The notes: generated from the letters alone by a model not told the origin. Counted from the first letter of the stretch, positions 46,941 through 59,370 are shown. The stretch: DNA of 64,000 nucleotides from Gigantopelta aegis (GCF_016097555.1 NC_054707.1:83745621-83809620); one strand, 5' to 3'. Numbers and translations are program-made.

Positions 46941-47451
46941 TAACCATATACATATGCTGTTTATACTGTATATAAGTAATACTGTGTAGCTGTTGAAGTA
47001 AGTGGGTCTTACCCCTGTGAAGTGTGCGGCAGTGAGTGTGATCTGGTAGCATACATGTAAGTAAATCCGTGACCAGGCGGTGAGCTACAATGGAGTGTGA
47101 CAAGCTGTGTGATGGAATAACCATAAGCTGTGTGATGGAATAACAGTACACCCCATCCTGAATGGAGGGATGAAGGCGGGCAGCACCAGGTTTACTTTAT
47201 TGGTGTAAATCCCTTGGTGCTTATCTCTGACCCCTCCCACACCAGGCCAAACTCTCATGACAGGTGCTGCTGTATGTATAGCATGCAGCGAAGAAAACCA
47301 CGACACTGGTAAAATGGTCAGGACCACAAGCAGAACAAGGGAAGGGTGCTCTGCCATGCAGGGAGAACCAGAACATTGTTCTAATTCAAAGGTCAAAATC
47401 ACAAGCAAAGCAAAACAAGGTGGGGGGGGGGGGGGAGAGGGGGAGTTGCTA

Positions 47452-47902
47452 TTAAGAAACCAAAATACAGTAACTTCTGTCTGACATATACATGTATACA
47501 TGTATTATTAACTATTAAGAAACCAAAGTACAGTAACTTCTGTCTGAAGTATACATGTATTATTAACTATTAAGAAACCAAAGTACAGTAACTTCTGTCT
47601 GAAGTATACATGTATTATTAACTATTAAGAAATCAAAGTACAGTAACTTCTGTCTGAAGTATACATGTATTATTAACTATTAAGAAACCAAAGTACAGTA
47701 ACTTCTGTCTGACGTATACATGTATTATTAACTATTAAGAAACCAAAGTACAGTAACTTCTGTCTGAAGTATACATGTATTATTAACTATTAAGAAACCA
47801 AAGTACAGGAACTTCTGTCTGACGTATACATGTATTATTAACTATTAAGAAACCAAAGTACAGTAACTTCTGTCTGACGTATACATGTATTATTAACTAC
47901 AC
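47452..47902. repeat. 55-bp minisatellite, about 8 copies
   Basis: Units at 55-bp spacing (47466, 47521, 47576, 47631, 47686, 47741, 47796, 47851) contain AAGAAACCAAAGTACAGTAA and CTTCTGTCTGAAGTATACAT. An AAG/ACG variant alternates between units. It is preceded by a G-rich run at 47420-47440. Confidence 0.95.
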
Positions 47903-48109
47903 GTTATACATGCAGGGCTCACCCTAGCTGTCCATTTTCCAAGTAGCCAATTGTTAACTCTTACTCAAAGTGGCTACAACATTTAGTGTATGGCTAATAA
48001 AATATTCCTTAAATTAGCTACATTTTAATAATTTTCTAGGAAATACTCAAGATTGGCTAAACCAAACTGCGTTCCAATGTGAGCCCAGTACATGTATTAA
48101 ATCTTTATG

Positions 48110-49110
48110 TATTTATCAGTAACTACACTTTATACATTAATCAGTAACTACACTTTATACATGAATTATTAACTACACTTTATACATGAATTATTAAGTA
48201 CACCATATACATTTATTATTGACTATACTTTATACATGTCTGTATTATTAACTACACTTTATACATGAATTAATAACTACACCTTATACATTTATTATTG
48301 ACTATTACTTTATACATGTATGTATTATTAACTACACTTTATACATGAATTATTGACTATACTTTATACATGTATGTATTATTAACTATACTTTATACAT
48401 GTATTATTGACTATACTTTATACATGTATGTATTATTAACTATACTTTATACATGAATTATTGACTATACTTTATACATGAATTATTGACTATACTTTAT
48501 ACATGAATTATTGACTATACTTTATACATGTATGTATTATTGACTGTACTTTATACATGAATTATTGACTATACTTTATACATGTATGTATTATTGACTA
48601 TACTTTATACATGAATTATTGACTATACTTTATACATGTATGTATTATTAACTATACTTTATACATGAATTATTGACTATACTTTATACATGAATTATTG
48701 ACTATACTTTATACATGAATTATTGACTATACTTTATACATGTATGTATTATTGACTATACTTTATACATGAATTATTGACTATACTTTATACATGAATT
48801 ATTGACTATACTTTATACATGAATTATTGACTATACTTTATACATGTATGTATTATTGACTATACTTTATACATGTATGTATTATTGACTATACTTTATA
48901 CATGTATGTATTATTGACTATACTTTATACATGAATTATTGACTATACTTTATACATGTATGTATTATTGACTGTACTTTATACATGAATTATTGACTAC
49001 ACCTTATACATTTATTATTAACTATACTTTATACATTTATTATTGACTATACTTTATACATGTATGTATTATTAACTATACTTTAAATAATGTATTAACT
49101 ATACTTTAAA
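48110..49110. repeat. 1-kb satellite of 24-28-bp ACTTTATACATG units
   Basis: About 40 units based on TTGACTATACTTTATACATG with two alternating spacers (AATTA or TATGTATTA). The spacer pattern forms higher-order blocks. Edges decay gradually on both sides (to about 49320 on the right). Confidence 0.95.
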
Positions 49111-49534
49111 CATTTATTATTGTATAAGATATATAATAAAATTGTCTTTAAAACTATTTAAAACTCCCAATGTTTCGTTTAAAAACTTTAAACTTCCTCA
49201 GGGGAATAAAACACAAATTATTATTGACTATACTTTAGATATGTTTGCGTATTATTAACTATACTGTATACATGTATTTTTAAATATACTTCATACATGT
49301 ATTATTAAATATACTTAACAGTAAAACTAAACAGATTATGCAAAGTTACTAAATTAAGATTTAATGATGATTTAAAAAAAAAAAAATACTAGATATTTTG
49401 TTGCCATGAAAAACTACAGAATAGGATCGTTTTAATTCAATTCAGTTTATTACATGATATGATGTTCTGTGGAGAAGGAAAACAATGACACCTGCATACA
49501 TTTTAAAGTATTTACTGTGATTTATTCATTTCAA

Positions 49535-49812
49535 CATTTTTTCTTTCTTATATCCAATTAAGGTTCAAGCATGCTGTCCTGGGCACACACCTCAGCTATC
49601 TGGGCTGTCTGTCCAGGACTGTGGGTTAATTGTTAATTGCTAGTGGTTAGAGAGAAGGTGGTGTAGTGGCCTTACTAAAATAAGATTTAATGATGATTTA
49701 AAAAATAATATTAAAATCGTTAAAACTCGCTCTGGGTGGGAGCTGGGCTGCGAACACTGTACCTACCAGCCTTATCTCTGATGGCTTAACCACAATGCCA
49801 CTGAGGCCAGTT
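49535..49812 (-). mobile_element. SINE (head 2) with a 30-40-bp locally copied insert
   Basis: The minus-strand SINE runs from tail TTATATCCAATTAAGGTTCA to head CAATGCCACTGAGGCCAG (plus strand). At 49674-49707 the family sequence is replaced by ACTAAAATAAGATTTAATGA and TGATTTAAAAAATA. This nearly duplicates 49351-49385, just outside the SINE. Confidence 0.85.
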
Positions 49813-50094
49813 TTACTGTAATGTATGTACATTTGTACTGCTATTTTATATCTGTAATATGTTGAGAAAAATATTCGTTTGAGTAAACTAATATGTGAAT
49901 CAAACAAAATTAACTGATTACATCAACTATATTTTTAGAGATCTATAATTCAAAGAGTAACACAAAAACATATAATTACCAAACCTTTTTGTACTGTGAA
50001 TAATACTAAATCACCAAGAAACACAGTTACACTCCAGAACCAAGAGAAATACAATCATCCTCATTAATGCCAAGAAACAGAATGAAGAAACTTT

Positions 50095-50300
50095 AATGCT
50101 GCCCCCTCTAGAACTTCCCTGAAAAGTTCAAAGCCTGAGGTGGAAACAATAGCCATTTGTCTTACATGCACAGTTGCTATTACAGGAAGGAAGGAAGTTA
50201 GAACAAAGCCACATGGTGGAGCGCTATCTACCTCTCTTATCTGTGCTGCTACCGAGCAATGCATCAAGTCAGGCTGCAGCTATAAGCACCCATTGTCTTA
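50095..50300. promoter_or_regulatory. Repeat-free island, candidate enhancer
   Basis: An island of balanced composition inside an AT-rich, repeat-laden intron. It contains GAAACAATAGCC (a SOX-type ACAATAG core) and GGTGGAGCGCTATCTACC. No coding potential with splice sites was seen. Function is inferred from composition only. Confidence 0.25.
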
Positions 50301-51059
50301 GTTTCAACAATAAATAAATGGCTATCAGGAGGTATAACAGCTACTGTCAGCAGCGATGAAAGAACTTTACCATGATGCTGATATGGTGATTATATTATAC
50401 AGAGTGATTCAATTGTCTTAATGGGAACAATGCATCTTCTGTGGTGTACATGCATACACACACATATAGAGGACAATTTAACTAACTGTTTAATGGGTAA
50501 CAACTCCGATTTATGGTTTTTCTTAAAATAACTGTAAAAACTAAATTGTTTGCTGTAACACAGATCACGTATATACAAATATTTTGACTTGCTTTTTTTT
50601 TTAAACATTGTTTATATTTTTCTTCTCTTCTTTTTTTTGTCAATACATGTAATATATAAATTATTAAATTTAATAATTTAATTAAATCTAGATTAGAAAG
50701 AGCAATGGGTTTTTAATGTTTTTTAAAATATAAATAGTTTGTATTAATATAAGCAAATAAAAATTGTTGACACTATTCAGCTAGAAATTGTTTTAAAAAG
50801 TAAATTATTACAACTTGGAATGGTTAGGAAAACAGTATAATATTTTTGCACTACAAGACACCAGTGTCATAAATATATATATACATGTACATATAACTAT
50901 ATGTATAAGCTAATATGGGAGATATTCATCAATATATAAATAACCAATATCTATGTACATATGTATATGCAATGTGTATACATCACTTGAATGACAAAAG
51001 AAATTTGAACCGTTCTTCAAGAAAAGTGGTAATGGCTTGTTGCATACAGTTTTAGCGGA

Positions 51060-51287
51060 AACTATTAAAGACTTGCTGGAGTCTGATTGATGTGGTCCAG
51101 GCTGCCAGGCTTGGCATAAACAGCCTTTGTCTCCTGGAACCGGTCACTGTCAGACGCCATTAGGCAGGAACCGGCCCGTTTATCACTTTTATATGCACAA
51201 CTACTGTTCTTTGTCTTCCCATCAGTGCAGATAAACTCTCCCATTGTAATTGAATTTACCACGCTTTTTAGAGGAGCCAAATACTAT
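51060..51287. promoter_or_regulatory. Repeat-free island with SOX/TCF-like sites
   Basis: A balanced-composition block with CCTTTGTCTC and TCTTTGTCTT (CTTTGT cores), CCCATTGTAATTG and GGAACCGGCCCG. A 71-codon frame crosses it on the minus strand but lacks convincing splice signals. It is a candidate regulatory element. Confidence 0.25.
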
Positions 51288-51556
51288 AGTGTTGGGCAAG
51301 AAAAAAGAAAGAAAGAAATGTTTTATTTAATGATGCACTCAACACATTTTATTTATGGTTATATGGCGTCAGACATATGGTTAAGGACCACACAGATATT
51401 GAGAGAGGAAACCCGCTGTTGCCACTTCATGGGCTACTTTTTTCAATTAGCAGCAAGGGATCTTTTATATGCACCATCCCACAGACAGGGTAGTACATAC
51501 CACAGCCTTTGATATACCAGTCATGGTGCACTGGCTGGAATGAGTGTTGGGCAAGA
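51288..51556 (-). mobile_element. 5'-truncated SINE (tail b) with 14-bp target duplication
   Basis: The SINE body 51302-51542 lacks the tRNA-like head. It is flanked by perfect direct repeats AGTGTTGGGCAAGA (51288-51301, 51543-51556). Tail b ends in (GAAA)n. Truncation at the 5' end together with a long duplication is the signature of target-primed reverse transcription by a LINE. Confidence 0.93.
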
Positions 51557-51954
51557 GTGCCATTGTTTATAAAGGATCCACATTGGAAGCACTAGAATCT
51601 GCTGTCCAAGAGGAAACCTGATGAAATATGGCAGCAACAGGACATCAGTGGTAAAGCACCCGAGAAAGGTGTGAATGATAGAATGATTCTAGAGATATAA
51701 ATACTACAGTAGGTAGCAACCTCACATGCACCATAATTTTTCTAATTCCAACACATGTCCAGCCTCTGTGAGGTAGGAAAGCAAACTAAGTACTGACTTC
51801 ACACTGGCCCCCTCCCTCTCCTTTTCCCTCCCCCCTCTCCTTTACTCCCTCCTTTTATCTCCCTACCTCTTTTTCTCTATCCAACTCACTCTCCATTTTT
51901 CTCTCTCTCTCTCTCATTCATATTAAGTACATTAATTAATCATCATTTACATTT

Positions 51955-52070
51955 GATAATTCTCACATATATAGTCTTCAGAAGAAACCATCTAAAATTT
52001 TTCACTAGAAATATGGAATCTTTTATATGCACTTCCCAAAAGCATGACAACACATACCATGTACCAATAT
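51955..52070 (-). mobile_element. Old SINE fragment
   Basis: Plus-strand TCTTCAGAAGAAACCATCTA, GGAATCTTTTATATGCACTT and GACAACACATACCATG are diverged SINE body motifs. Confidence 0.55.
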
Positions 52071-53929
52071 TTACACACACAATAAAAGTGTCAACTCATT
52101 TCTATACAGAACTGACAGCCACAATGGTTATATCAAACTATTTGTAAAAAACGTTAAGTGGTTATTTAAAAAAAGTGGCCATACACTGGTTGGTTACTTT
52201 TGTAAAAGGAAACATAAAACTAAAATTACTTTAAATTCAAGCATATCTCTCCTGGCCAATATTACCAGAAAACCTACATATGTGATAAATCTCACATGCT
52301 GGCACAAAATTAACAAGTACACCCAACTTCAAGCCAGCCTTATAATTGTGTTAATGATATCTTGTAAGTTCTTTGACGAGTTTTCTTTGTCAACAGCCTG
52401 CTTAGTGCCATTACATGCAGCCACCGGTTCCTAATCAATGATCACAGAGATTGTTCTGCCGACATTTTTCACTAATATGCCTCAAACGATTACAAAAAAG
52501 AAGTAAAAACTAACTTCACCATAAGTGGCACTGATTATTGATGTAGCAGTGTCTGTTTGAAGTCTTGTAGGATCGCAGTGGGTCAGAGCAAGTCAATTTC
52601 AACTGTTTCCTTTACTGTTATATGTTTTGGGGAAACACTGGCAGAAGCTGTATACTTTGTGGGAATTTATGAAGCTGAATGTCTGCTTTCTAACAGTAAT
52701 AAACACTTTAAAGACATTAATCACAGAAGCACAGTTATGAGGAAATAAAAGCCTTAATGTTCAAGGTTCACAATTTTGGTATGCAATAAAAAAAATTGCC
52801 AAAAAATGTTATATGAAATTCTGTGTTGTTTTTCTCAAAAGATTTGTTTGTATTATTTGCTTGTAAAACTACTTCAGTTACTGTTCTGGCTGAGTGGTTT
52901 CCTAACAAAATACAAATATTGGAAAATGTCTGAACAAATATTGCATGGTACGGTATTTCAATCATGATTTAAAATGTTAGTGACACAACATCTGAATTTT
53001 TATAATCAGTTTTTATTTTTAAACTCTATGAACTTTTATTAAACGATTTTTTAAATGTCTAGAAATGGTGGATATTCTGAAATATAATAATGTTCAATCG
53101 TGAAAAAAAAGAAGAAGAAATATATGAGACTTATCTTTTGTTAGTTATGCATTTTATTTTGAATGGGTTTTATATGATGACTATATATACCATATTAAGA
53201 CAACCAAACTATCTCTAAAACACTAATGCATGCAAACAAAGATGAGTTGAGGTTTATTTCAGTGAAAAAACAACAACTTCAGGCTTCCAAGAATTTATTG
53301 GATACACAAAAATAAATTCAGTTAACCCATTTCATTTTTGTTTAATATATTATTGAAAAATGGGTAACACAAACTTAGATTTGTAATTTTCATAGGCATG
53401 GCAACACATGATCAGATATATAGATACTCCTTTATGTGGCACCTAAACCTATTACATCACAGACCCATCACTAAGCTGTATCTCTTTCAAATAAAGATGC
53501 AAACGTTTTCAGTTTAATACCCAAACTGTTCCTCATTCTTCTAGATATCTACTTACTAATCCATAAAACTGTCTCGACTATATTTCAACAAACTTTCATT
53601 TTGTGCTTTCAACAGATATGAAATACCATCTGTGAACATATTTTCACCTTATATCCTTAACACCATAAGATAACCGTATCATAAAACCTTTTTACAAGAC
53701 TCTTAAATATTCCTTTTTCCTTCAACATGTCTTGTCAAAAAGTCTAACCCCACAGGGATACTTATCGGAAAAACTATTCCAAAAACATCTTTCTAATAAA
53801 TAAAAAAATGCATTAGACAAAATGATTTAAAAAGACGATCATTACACAATGGAATGGCGAGCCTAAAGGACGTGCAATGAAGCGAGATGATATTTACGAC
53901 AGTCATCATTGTTTGTGACAGTGGGTAAT

Positions 53930-54170
53930 AAATAAAAACACCTCCAGTTCTTTGAGTCAGCCTCTGATCAGGAGACAAGTGGGAACACCAGTTATGAGGA
54001 CACGCAGGTCTCTCAACACAGACTCTCCCAGCCCAGCTTGACTGATTATACCCACAGGCGACTCGAGTCACGCCAAACAGGTAATTTTACAAAGGGAATT
54101 GTGTCCTTTAATGAACAGTTATTGCAGGCTCTTCACTGGAGAAATTATCATTAGCTGGTGATGAATGGGT
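53930..54170. promoter_or_regulatory. Repeat-free island, candidate enhancer
   Basis: A GC-balanced unique sequence containing TTACAAAGGGAATTGTGTCC (ACAAAGG and CATTGT-like cores close together) and GACTCGAGTCACG. A regulatory role is a guess from composition and motif content. Confidence 0.2.
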
Positions 54171-54189
54171 ACGTTTCCTTGACACAGTA

Positions 54190-54340
54190 GTGCAAGGGGA
54201 AGATAACAAGAATGAAAGGAATGGTTGACAGCACCTCAGCACATTGTAAAACTACAGCTCTTTGGTGTACGGCATATGGTTGGTTTGACATTTGGTTGAG
54301 AGAGAGAGAAAGAAAGATAGAAAGATAGATAGATAGATCA

Positions 54341-54394
<54 letters not shown>

Positions 54395-54570
54395 GGGGAG
54401 AGAGAGAGGGGGAGGGGGAGAGGGGGGAGAGGGAGGGAGGGAGAGAGAGAAAGAGAAGGAGTAAACTCACTGCCACCACAGATAATCTTACTTTTACATA
54501 AGTGAAAAAAGGATCTTTTACATGAACTTTCCCAAAGACAAGATAGTCCAGCCAGTATATTGAAACATAG
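54190..54570 (-). mobile_element. Old SINE split by a (GA)n expansion
   Basis: Tail-like ACAGCACCTCAGCACATTGT (54228) and TTGACATTTGGTTGAGAGAG lead into a GA/GGGA repeat (54298-54455). The body then resumes (CTCACTGCCACCACAGATAA, AAAGGATCTTTTACATGAAC). The microsatellite appears to have grown inside the SINE at its GAGAG sequence. Confidence 0.6.
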
Positions 54571-54666
54571 GATATAACCCAAAACAAATTGCAACATAAG
54601 GTTTTCTTCAGCATTTTCCTTAATAAAATATTAAAGAAGAGAAAAATTTAAAGTAATATACATTTT

Positions 54667-54850
54667 GGGGTGAGTGAGTAAATGGATGGATAGATGGATG
54701 GATGAGTGGGTGGGTGGATGAATGTGTGGATGAATAGATGGATGGATCAGTGGGTATGGATCAGTGGGTTAGTGAGTAGATGGGATAGATGGATGGATAC
54801 ATGCATGCGTGGATGAGTGGGTAGAAATATGGATTGATGGGTGGTTGGAT
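54667..54850. repeat. GATG/GTGG-rich array
   Basis: Imperfect GGATGGATGAGTGGGTGG units. Confidence 0.85.
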
Positions 54851-55214
54851 AACAGTCAAACCATCATGTAAGAATAAATATTTATGACATTGAATTATGT
54901 CAAATAATTATCCTTAAGTAGGCCCAAATACTGGCTGATATATCTGTTAATTAATATGAATCTGATTTAAAAATTCAAGCAGGGGACCTCAATTACACAT
55001 CTCCTACAACCTCATAGCACACATGTATGTGTATGTAATTCTAAAACATCTGAACACAAGCAACAATCACTTGTTTCACTCACCAACTTTGGGCCACAAC
55101 TCATCTGTTACAAGTGCTGACAATGGACCTGAATAGTTTAACTACAACACAAAACTTATAATAATGTTTTAATGTGTCCTGTACACAAGTAGTGGTCACC
55201 CATTACCACCATCA

Positions 55215-55950
55215 TATTTAAACAAAGTAACTAAATCATAACCCCAACCCCAACCCCGACCCACCGTAATGAACCCCACCCATTCAGATATCCTAACAAA
55301 ATACCTAAATCATAACCCCAACCCCAACCCCAATCCACTACCATGCACCCAACTCATTCAGATATCCTAACAAAATACCTAAATCATAACCCCAACCCCA
55401 ACCCACCACCATGCACCCAACTCATTCAGATGTCCTAACAAAGTACCTAACCCCAACTCCAACCCACCACCATGCACCCAACTCATTCAGATATCCTAAC
55501 AAAATACCTAACCCCAACTCCAACCCACCACCATGCACCCAACTCATTCAGATATCCTAACAAAATACCTAACCCCAACTCCAACCCACCACCATGCACC
55601 CAACTCATTCAGATATCCTAACAAAATACCTAACCCCAACCCCAACCCACCACCATGCACCCAACTCATTCAGATATCCTAACAAAGTACCTAACCCCAA
55701 CCCCAACCCACCACCATGCACCCAACTCATTCAGATATCCTAACAAAGTACCTAACCCCAACCCCAACCCACCACCATGCACCCCACTCATTCAGATATC
55801 CTAACAAAATACCTAACCCCAACCCCAACCCACCACCATGCACCCAACTCATTCAGATGTCCTAACAAAATACCTAACCCCAACTCCAACCCACCACCAT
55901 GCACCCAACTCATTCAGATATCCTAACAAAATACCTAACCCCAACCCCAT
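55215..55950. repeat. 60-bp minisatellite, about 12 copies
   Basis: Units contain CCACCACCATGCACCCAACT, CATTCAGATATCCTAACAAA and ATACCTAACCCCAACCCCAA. Copies on the right are nearly identical, and the left copies are longer and more diverged. Confidence 0.95.
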
Positions 55951-56469
55951 CCCACAAATAATCCCTCATCATATTAATAATTGTAAAATATTACATTTTT
56001 TACAGAAGTAGCAGCCTTTGATGCTGTCACTCATAATACTTTATGTCAGGGTCAACAGATAAATGGGTGCTCTGAACAGCTATCCCATAATACCCCTCTG
56101 CAACACATCCATCTGTCAATCACTTGATATCATCAGTTGAAAGACCTAACTGCATCTGTTCTCTTTGATTCCTTGTGGACTTCTAAAAATTGCCCCTCCA
56201 CTTCCTGTGACTGTGAAAAAGGCCAGCCAGTTTAGAGTTTTATGATATTTTTATATATATGTTTCCACCTGTTTTGACAGTATAACAATGATGAAAGACC
56301 CACAGACTTCAAACTTGTCCACGTTTTTTATTCCTTCTTCAGTAAACAATTTCTGATAGTGTTCTTTTTCTAAGGCATGAGCGGAGTCAGATTGTGACAG
56401 GGCTTCAGCTCCCCTCTTTGTATTAAAACTGCCCTTCTAACAGATTACAAATACACAACAGTAAACACC

Positions 56470-56808
56470 TTTATATATTTGTATGTTTCATAGTCCAGTA
56501 GTAAAGCACTCGCCTGATGCATGGTCAGTCTTGGATTGATCCCCATCTGATTGAGCCCACTGGGCTAGTTCTCGTTACAGCCAGTGCATTACAACTAGCA
56601 TATCAAAGGCAATGGTATGTGCTATTCTGTTTGTGAGATGGTGTATATAAAAGAAGCCTTGCTACTAAGGGAAAAATGTTGTAGGTTTCTTCTCTAAGAC
56701 TATATGTCAAAATTAGCAAAGTTTGACATCCAATAATTGATGATTAATAAATCAATGTGAATTAGTGGTGTCATTAAACAAAACAAACTTTTAACTTTTT
56801 ATATATTT
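56470..56808 (+). mobile_element. SINE (head 1, tail a) with target duplication
   Basis: The SINE body is about 56485-56797, with head CATAGTCCAGTAGTAAAGCA, body CGTTACAGCCAGTGCATTAC, and a tail ending CATTAAACAAAACAAACTT. Flanking direct repeats TTTATATATTT lie at 56470-56480 and 56798-56808. Confidence 0.87.
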
Positions 56809-57079
56809 TTATAACCATTCTTAGTGATGGAAGGGGGTAAAATGTAGTTCATTGACTGAACTGCTCCTAGTTTAATAAACCATTTATATGGTTAATTGTA
56901 TGTATAAATATGATAAAAATAATATTATTTTATATTGTAAAGCAACATAATATTATACATTGTAAATAATTTTATAAAAACCTCATCCTACATTACAAAT
57001 AAAATCTGATATACTAAAAAAAATCCCACATATTTGGAAAGAACAGTGTTATAGCATAATGAATTTTGTTTACAAATTA

Positions 57080-57490
57080 AAACCTTAATGAGATCATCAA
57101 GACTTGGTTTGGACTGGACCTTCCTTGTGAGATATTTCACTGACTGGAGCTGTTGGAAGTGTGGTGAGTCATCACTACAATAGAAGTGAGGAACACACTG
57201 GTGAGTAGCCACTGTTGAGAAAGACAGAGAGAGAGCCCCTCTAATGAATGGCTGTTAGACACAGGAGGAGGAGAAGTGTTGGTTCCAGCACTGGAACACT
57301 AAAACAATGGCTTCCATTGTGTGGTACCAGCAGCTGGGCTATCACTCAAGCGGGCTGCTACAACGCCAGACATCTGATTGTGTTTAGCCTGGTCTTGTCA
57401 TGAGGCAGATTCGCTTCACTTCTAATTGCATTTCCCAGGCAAGTTTAGTCAGGCAGCCAATTAACTTGAGACAAAAGCTTTAGTAAGAAA
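57080..57490. promoter_or_regulatory. Repeat-free island with an inverted pair of SOX sites
   Basis: About 400 bp of unique, balanced-composition DNA in the SoxD intron. At 57302-57320 AACAATGG and CCATTGT face each other across CTT, a head-to-head pair of SOX-type sites. TCATTGT-like and TAATTAAC/CAATTAAC homeodomain-like cores also occur. SoxD proteins dimerise through their coiled coil and favour paired sites, so this is a candidate autoregulatory enhancer. Motif-based inference only. Confidence 0.3.
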
Positions 57491-57676
57491 ATATGCCCAG
57501 CTGTCTTCAGAGGTTCCTCAGTAGGTGGGATGGGGGAGGGGGGGGGTGTAATCTGCCACTCCCTAACACTGGAGATTTTGAAAGTATGCTTGCCAATCTG
57601 TGAAGGAATTTTTTAAAACTTATTTTGTGAATGGATATAAAGACTTGAATAAGTGGACAGATAAATTTGGGTTGAT

Positions 57677-58090
57677 AGATGGATGAATGGATGGATGGAT
57701 GGATGGATGGATGGATGGATGGATGGATTTGGGTTGATTGATGGATGGATGTATGGATGCATGGATGAATGCATGGATGGATGGATGGATGGATGGAATG
57801 GGGTGGGTAGATGGATGGATTGGTGGATGGATGCATGGATGGATGCATGGATGGATGGATGGATGGGTGGGTGGGTGGGTGGATGGATGGGTGGATGGAT
57901 GGATGGATGGATGTATAGATGGATGGATGGATGGATGGATTTGGGTTGATTGATGGATGGATGGATGGATGCATGGATGGATGGAATGGGTGGATGGATG
58001 GATGGATGGAATGGGGTGGGTAGATGGATGGATTGGTGGATGGTAGGATGGATGGATTGGTGGGTGGGTGGATGGGGTGATGGGTAGATA
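57677..58090. repeat. (GGAT)n array
   Basis: A long GGAT/ATGG tetranucleotide array containing larger repeated blocks (TTTGGGTTGATTGATGGATG twice, AATGGGGTGGGTAGATGGAT twice). Trp-Met-Asp-Gly and Ile-His-Pro-Ser frames are artefacts. Confidence 0.97.
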
Positions 58091-58559
58091 GATGAATGTA
58101 GGGACCATTCACTAATTCGATGGATGGTGGGATAATGAATGGATGGGTTATGGTCTATTGTATTCTTGTTTCCTGTTTTTAATAACTTTTATTCATATTC
58201 AGCCCCAAAATTATTCATATGCAGAAATCATTTAATTATTAAACTATAATATTCATGAATAATATATATTTATAAATCTTGATACAACTGTACTTCGTGT
58301 CACTTAAGTGGCCTAATTGATAGTCTACTTTAATAATAAGATTGTTAATTGGTTAATTTAGGTGCTTTATTTTCTGACAATGAAATTACACATGCACATG
58401 AACATGCGCATACACACACACATACCACAAAGATGGACATTCATGGCAAAATTATCACACTTGGCAAACTTGCTAGACTGTTTCACAAAGTCCTGTATGA
58501 TAAAAAGCTTCTTTGTTGTTGAGAAATGCACCTTCCTAACAGCAGCAGCACTGGTCAGG

Positions 58560-58935
58560 GGGGCAACAGGAAGTGACTGACAAGAGTTAGTGCCATCTAG
58601 CTGCCAATCCCTTAATGAGCCTCAGCAAGCTCGGCGGAGAAGTTTAGACAAGCATGAAATAGTTTTGTTGGAAAGCTTTCTCTGTGTGACACATTATTAC
58701 AGGTCTGAGGGGGAGCACAAGGGCCCGGTTATCAGTTAAACCCAATAAACGCTCTTCTTTTCACTGGCTACTGGCTTATCTCCCCATTACTGGTAATAAA
58801 ACAATCAGTGCCACTTAAAGAGAAGCCCAGGGGGTCACAGGCCTGTGGTGAGGGTGAACTCTCGCCTATTATGGCCCGTCAGCATAGGCTTGCTGTAAAT
58901 CATTAACCATTAACAAAGTTTAATCAAATCTCCAC
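58560..58935. promoter_or_regulatory. Repeat-free island, candidate conserved non-coding element
   Basis: The longest high-complexity block in the intron, with no repeats and no spliceable frame. It contains AAAACAATCAGTGCC (SOX-type ACAAT core), CATTAACCATTAACAAAG, GGGGGTCACAGGCCTGTGG and CAATAAACGCTC (FOX-like). Such islands often mark enhancers of developmental regulators. Conservation has not been tested. Confidence 0.3.
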
Positions 58936-59050
58936 TGTATCAAGTTTTATAACTCAATCTTTACAACCAGCTTCATTGGTGTGGTGTTTTACTCATCTGT
59001 ATTAAGCTTAACAGATTTTGGGTTCTTATCCTACAAGTGGCTCCAACACA

Positions 59051-59370
59051 ATGTAATAGGATAGGATTGGATAGGATAGGATTGGATAGGATAGGATTGG
59101 ATAAGATAGGATATGATAGAATAGGATAGGATTGGATAAGATAGGATATGATAGAATAGGATAGGATTGGATAAGATAGGATTTGATAAGATAGGATTGG
59201 ATAAGATAGGATATGATAGAATAGGATAGGATTGGATAAGATAGGATTGGATAAGATAGGATTGGATAAGATAGGATATGATAGAATAGGATAGGATTGG
59301 ATAAGATACAACAGGACAAAATAGGATACAATAGAATAATACAAGATAGGACTGAACAGAATAGTGTAGG
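59051..59370. repeat. (GGATA)n pentanucleotide array
   Basis: AGGATAGGATTGGATAAGAT units with nested higher-order blocks. The Tyr-Pro-Ile-Leu-Ser frames are artefacts. Confidence 0.97.

Noticed and set aside
49125-49215. Penelope-like or other retroelement end (CTTCCTCAGGGG with AATGTTTCGTTTAAAAAC)
   Set aside because: A faint resemblance to motifs seen at some retroelement ends, but only about 80 bp and no coding match. Not enough to call.
50064-50267. Minus-strand 67-codon frame as a SoxD exon
   Set aside because: No acceptor/donor pair keeps the phase between exons 61580-61628 and 34845-35428, and nothing resembles SoxD proteins.
51065-51280. Minus-strand 71-codon frame as an exon
   Set aside because: It looks protein-like in composition but has no convincing splice sites. 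Kept only as a candidate regulatory island.
55215-55950. Interstitial telomere repeat (CCTAACCCCAACCCC)
   Set aside because: The true unit is a 60-bp minisatellite. CCCTAA hexamers are not tandemly repeated.
57507-58112. Long minus-strand Ile-His-Pro-Ser frames (up to 201 codons); similar ones at 31127-31480 and 61178-61479
   Set aside because: Pure translation of GGAT tetranucleotide arrays.
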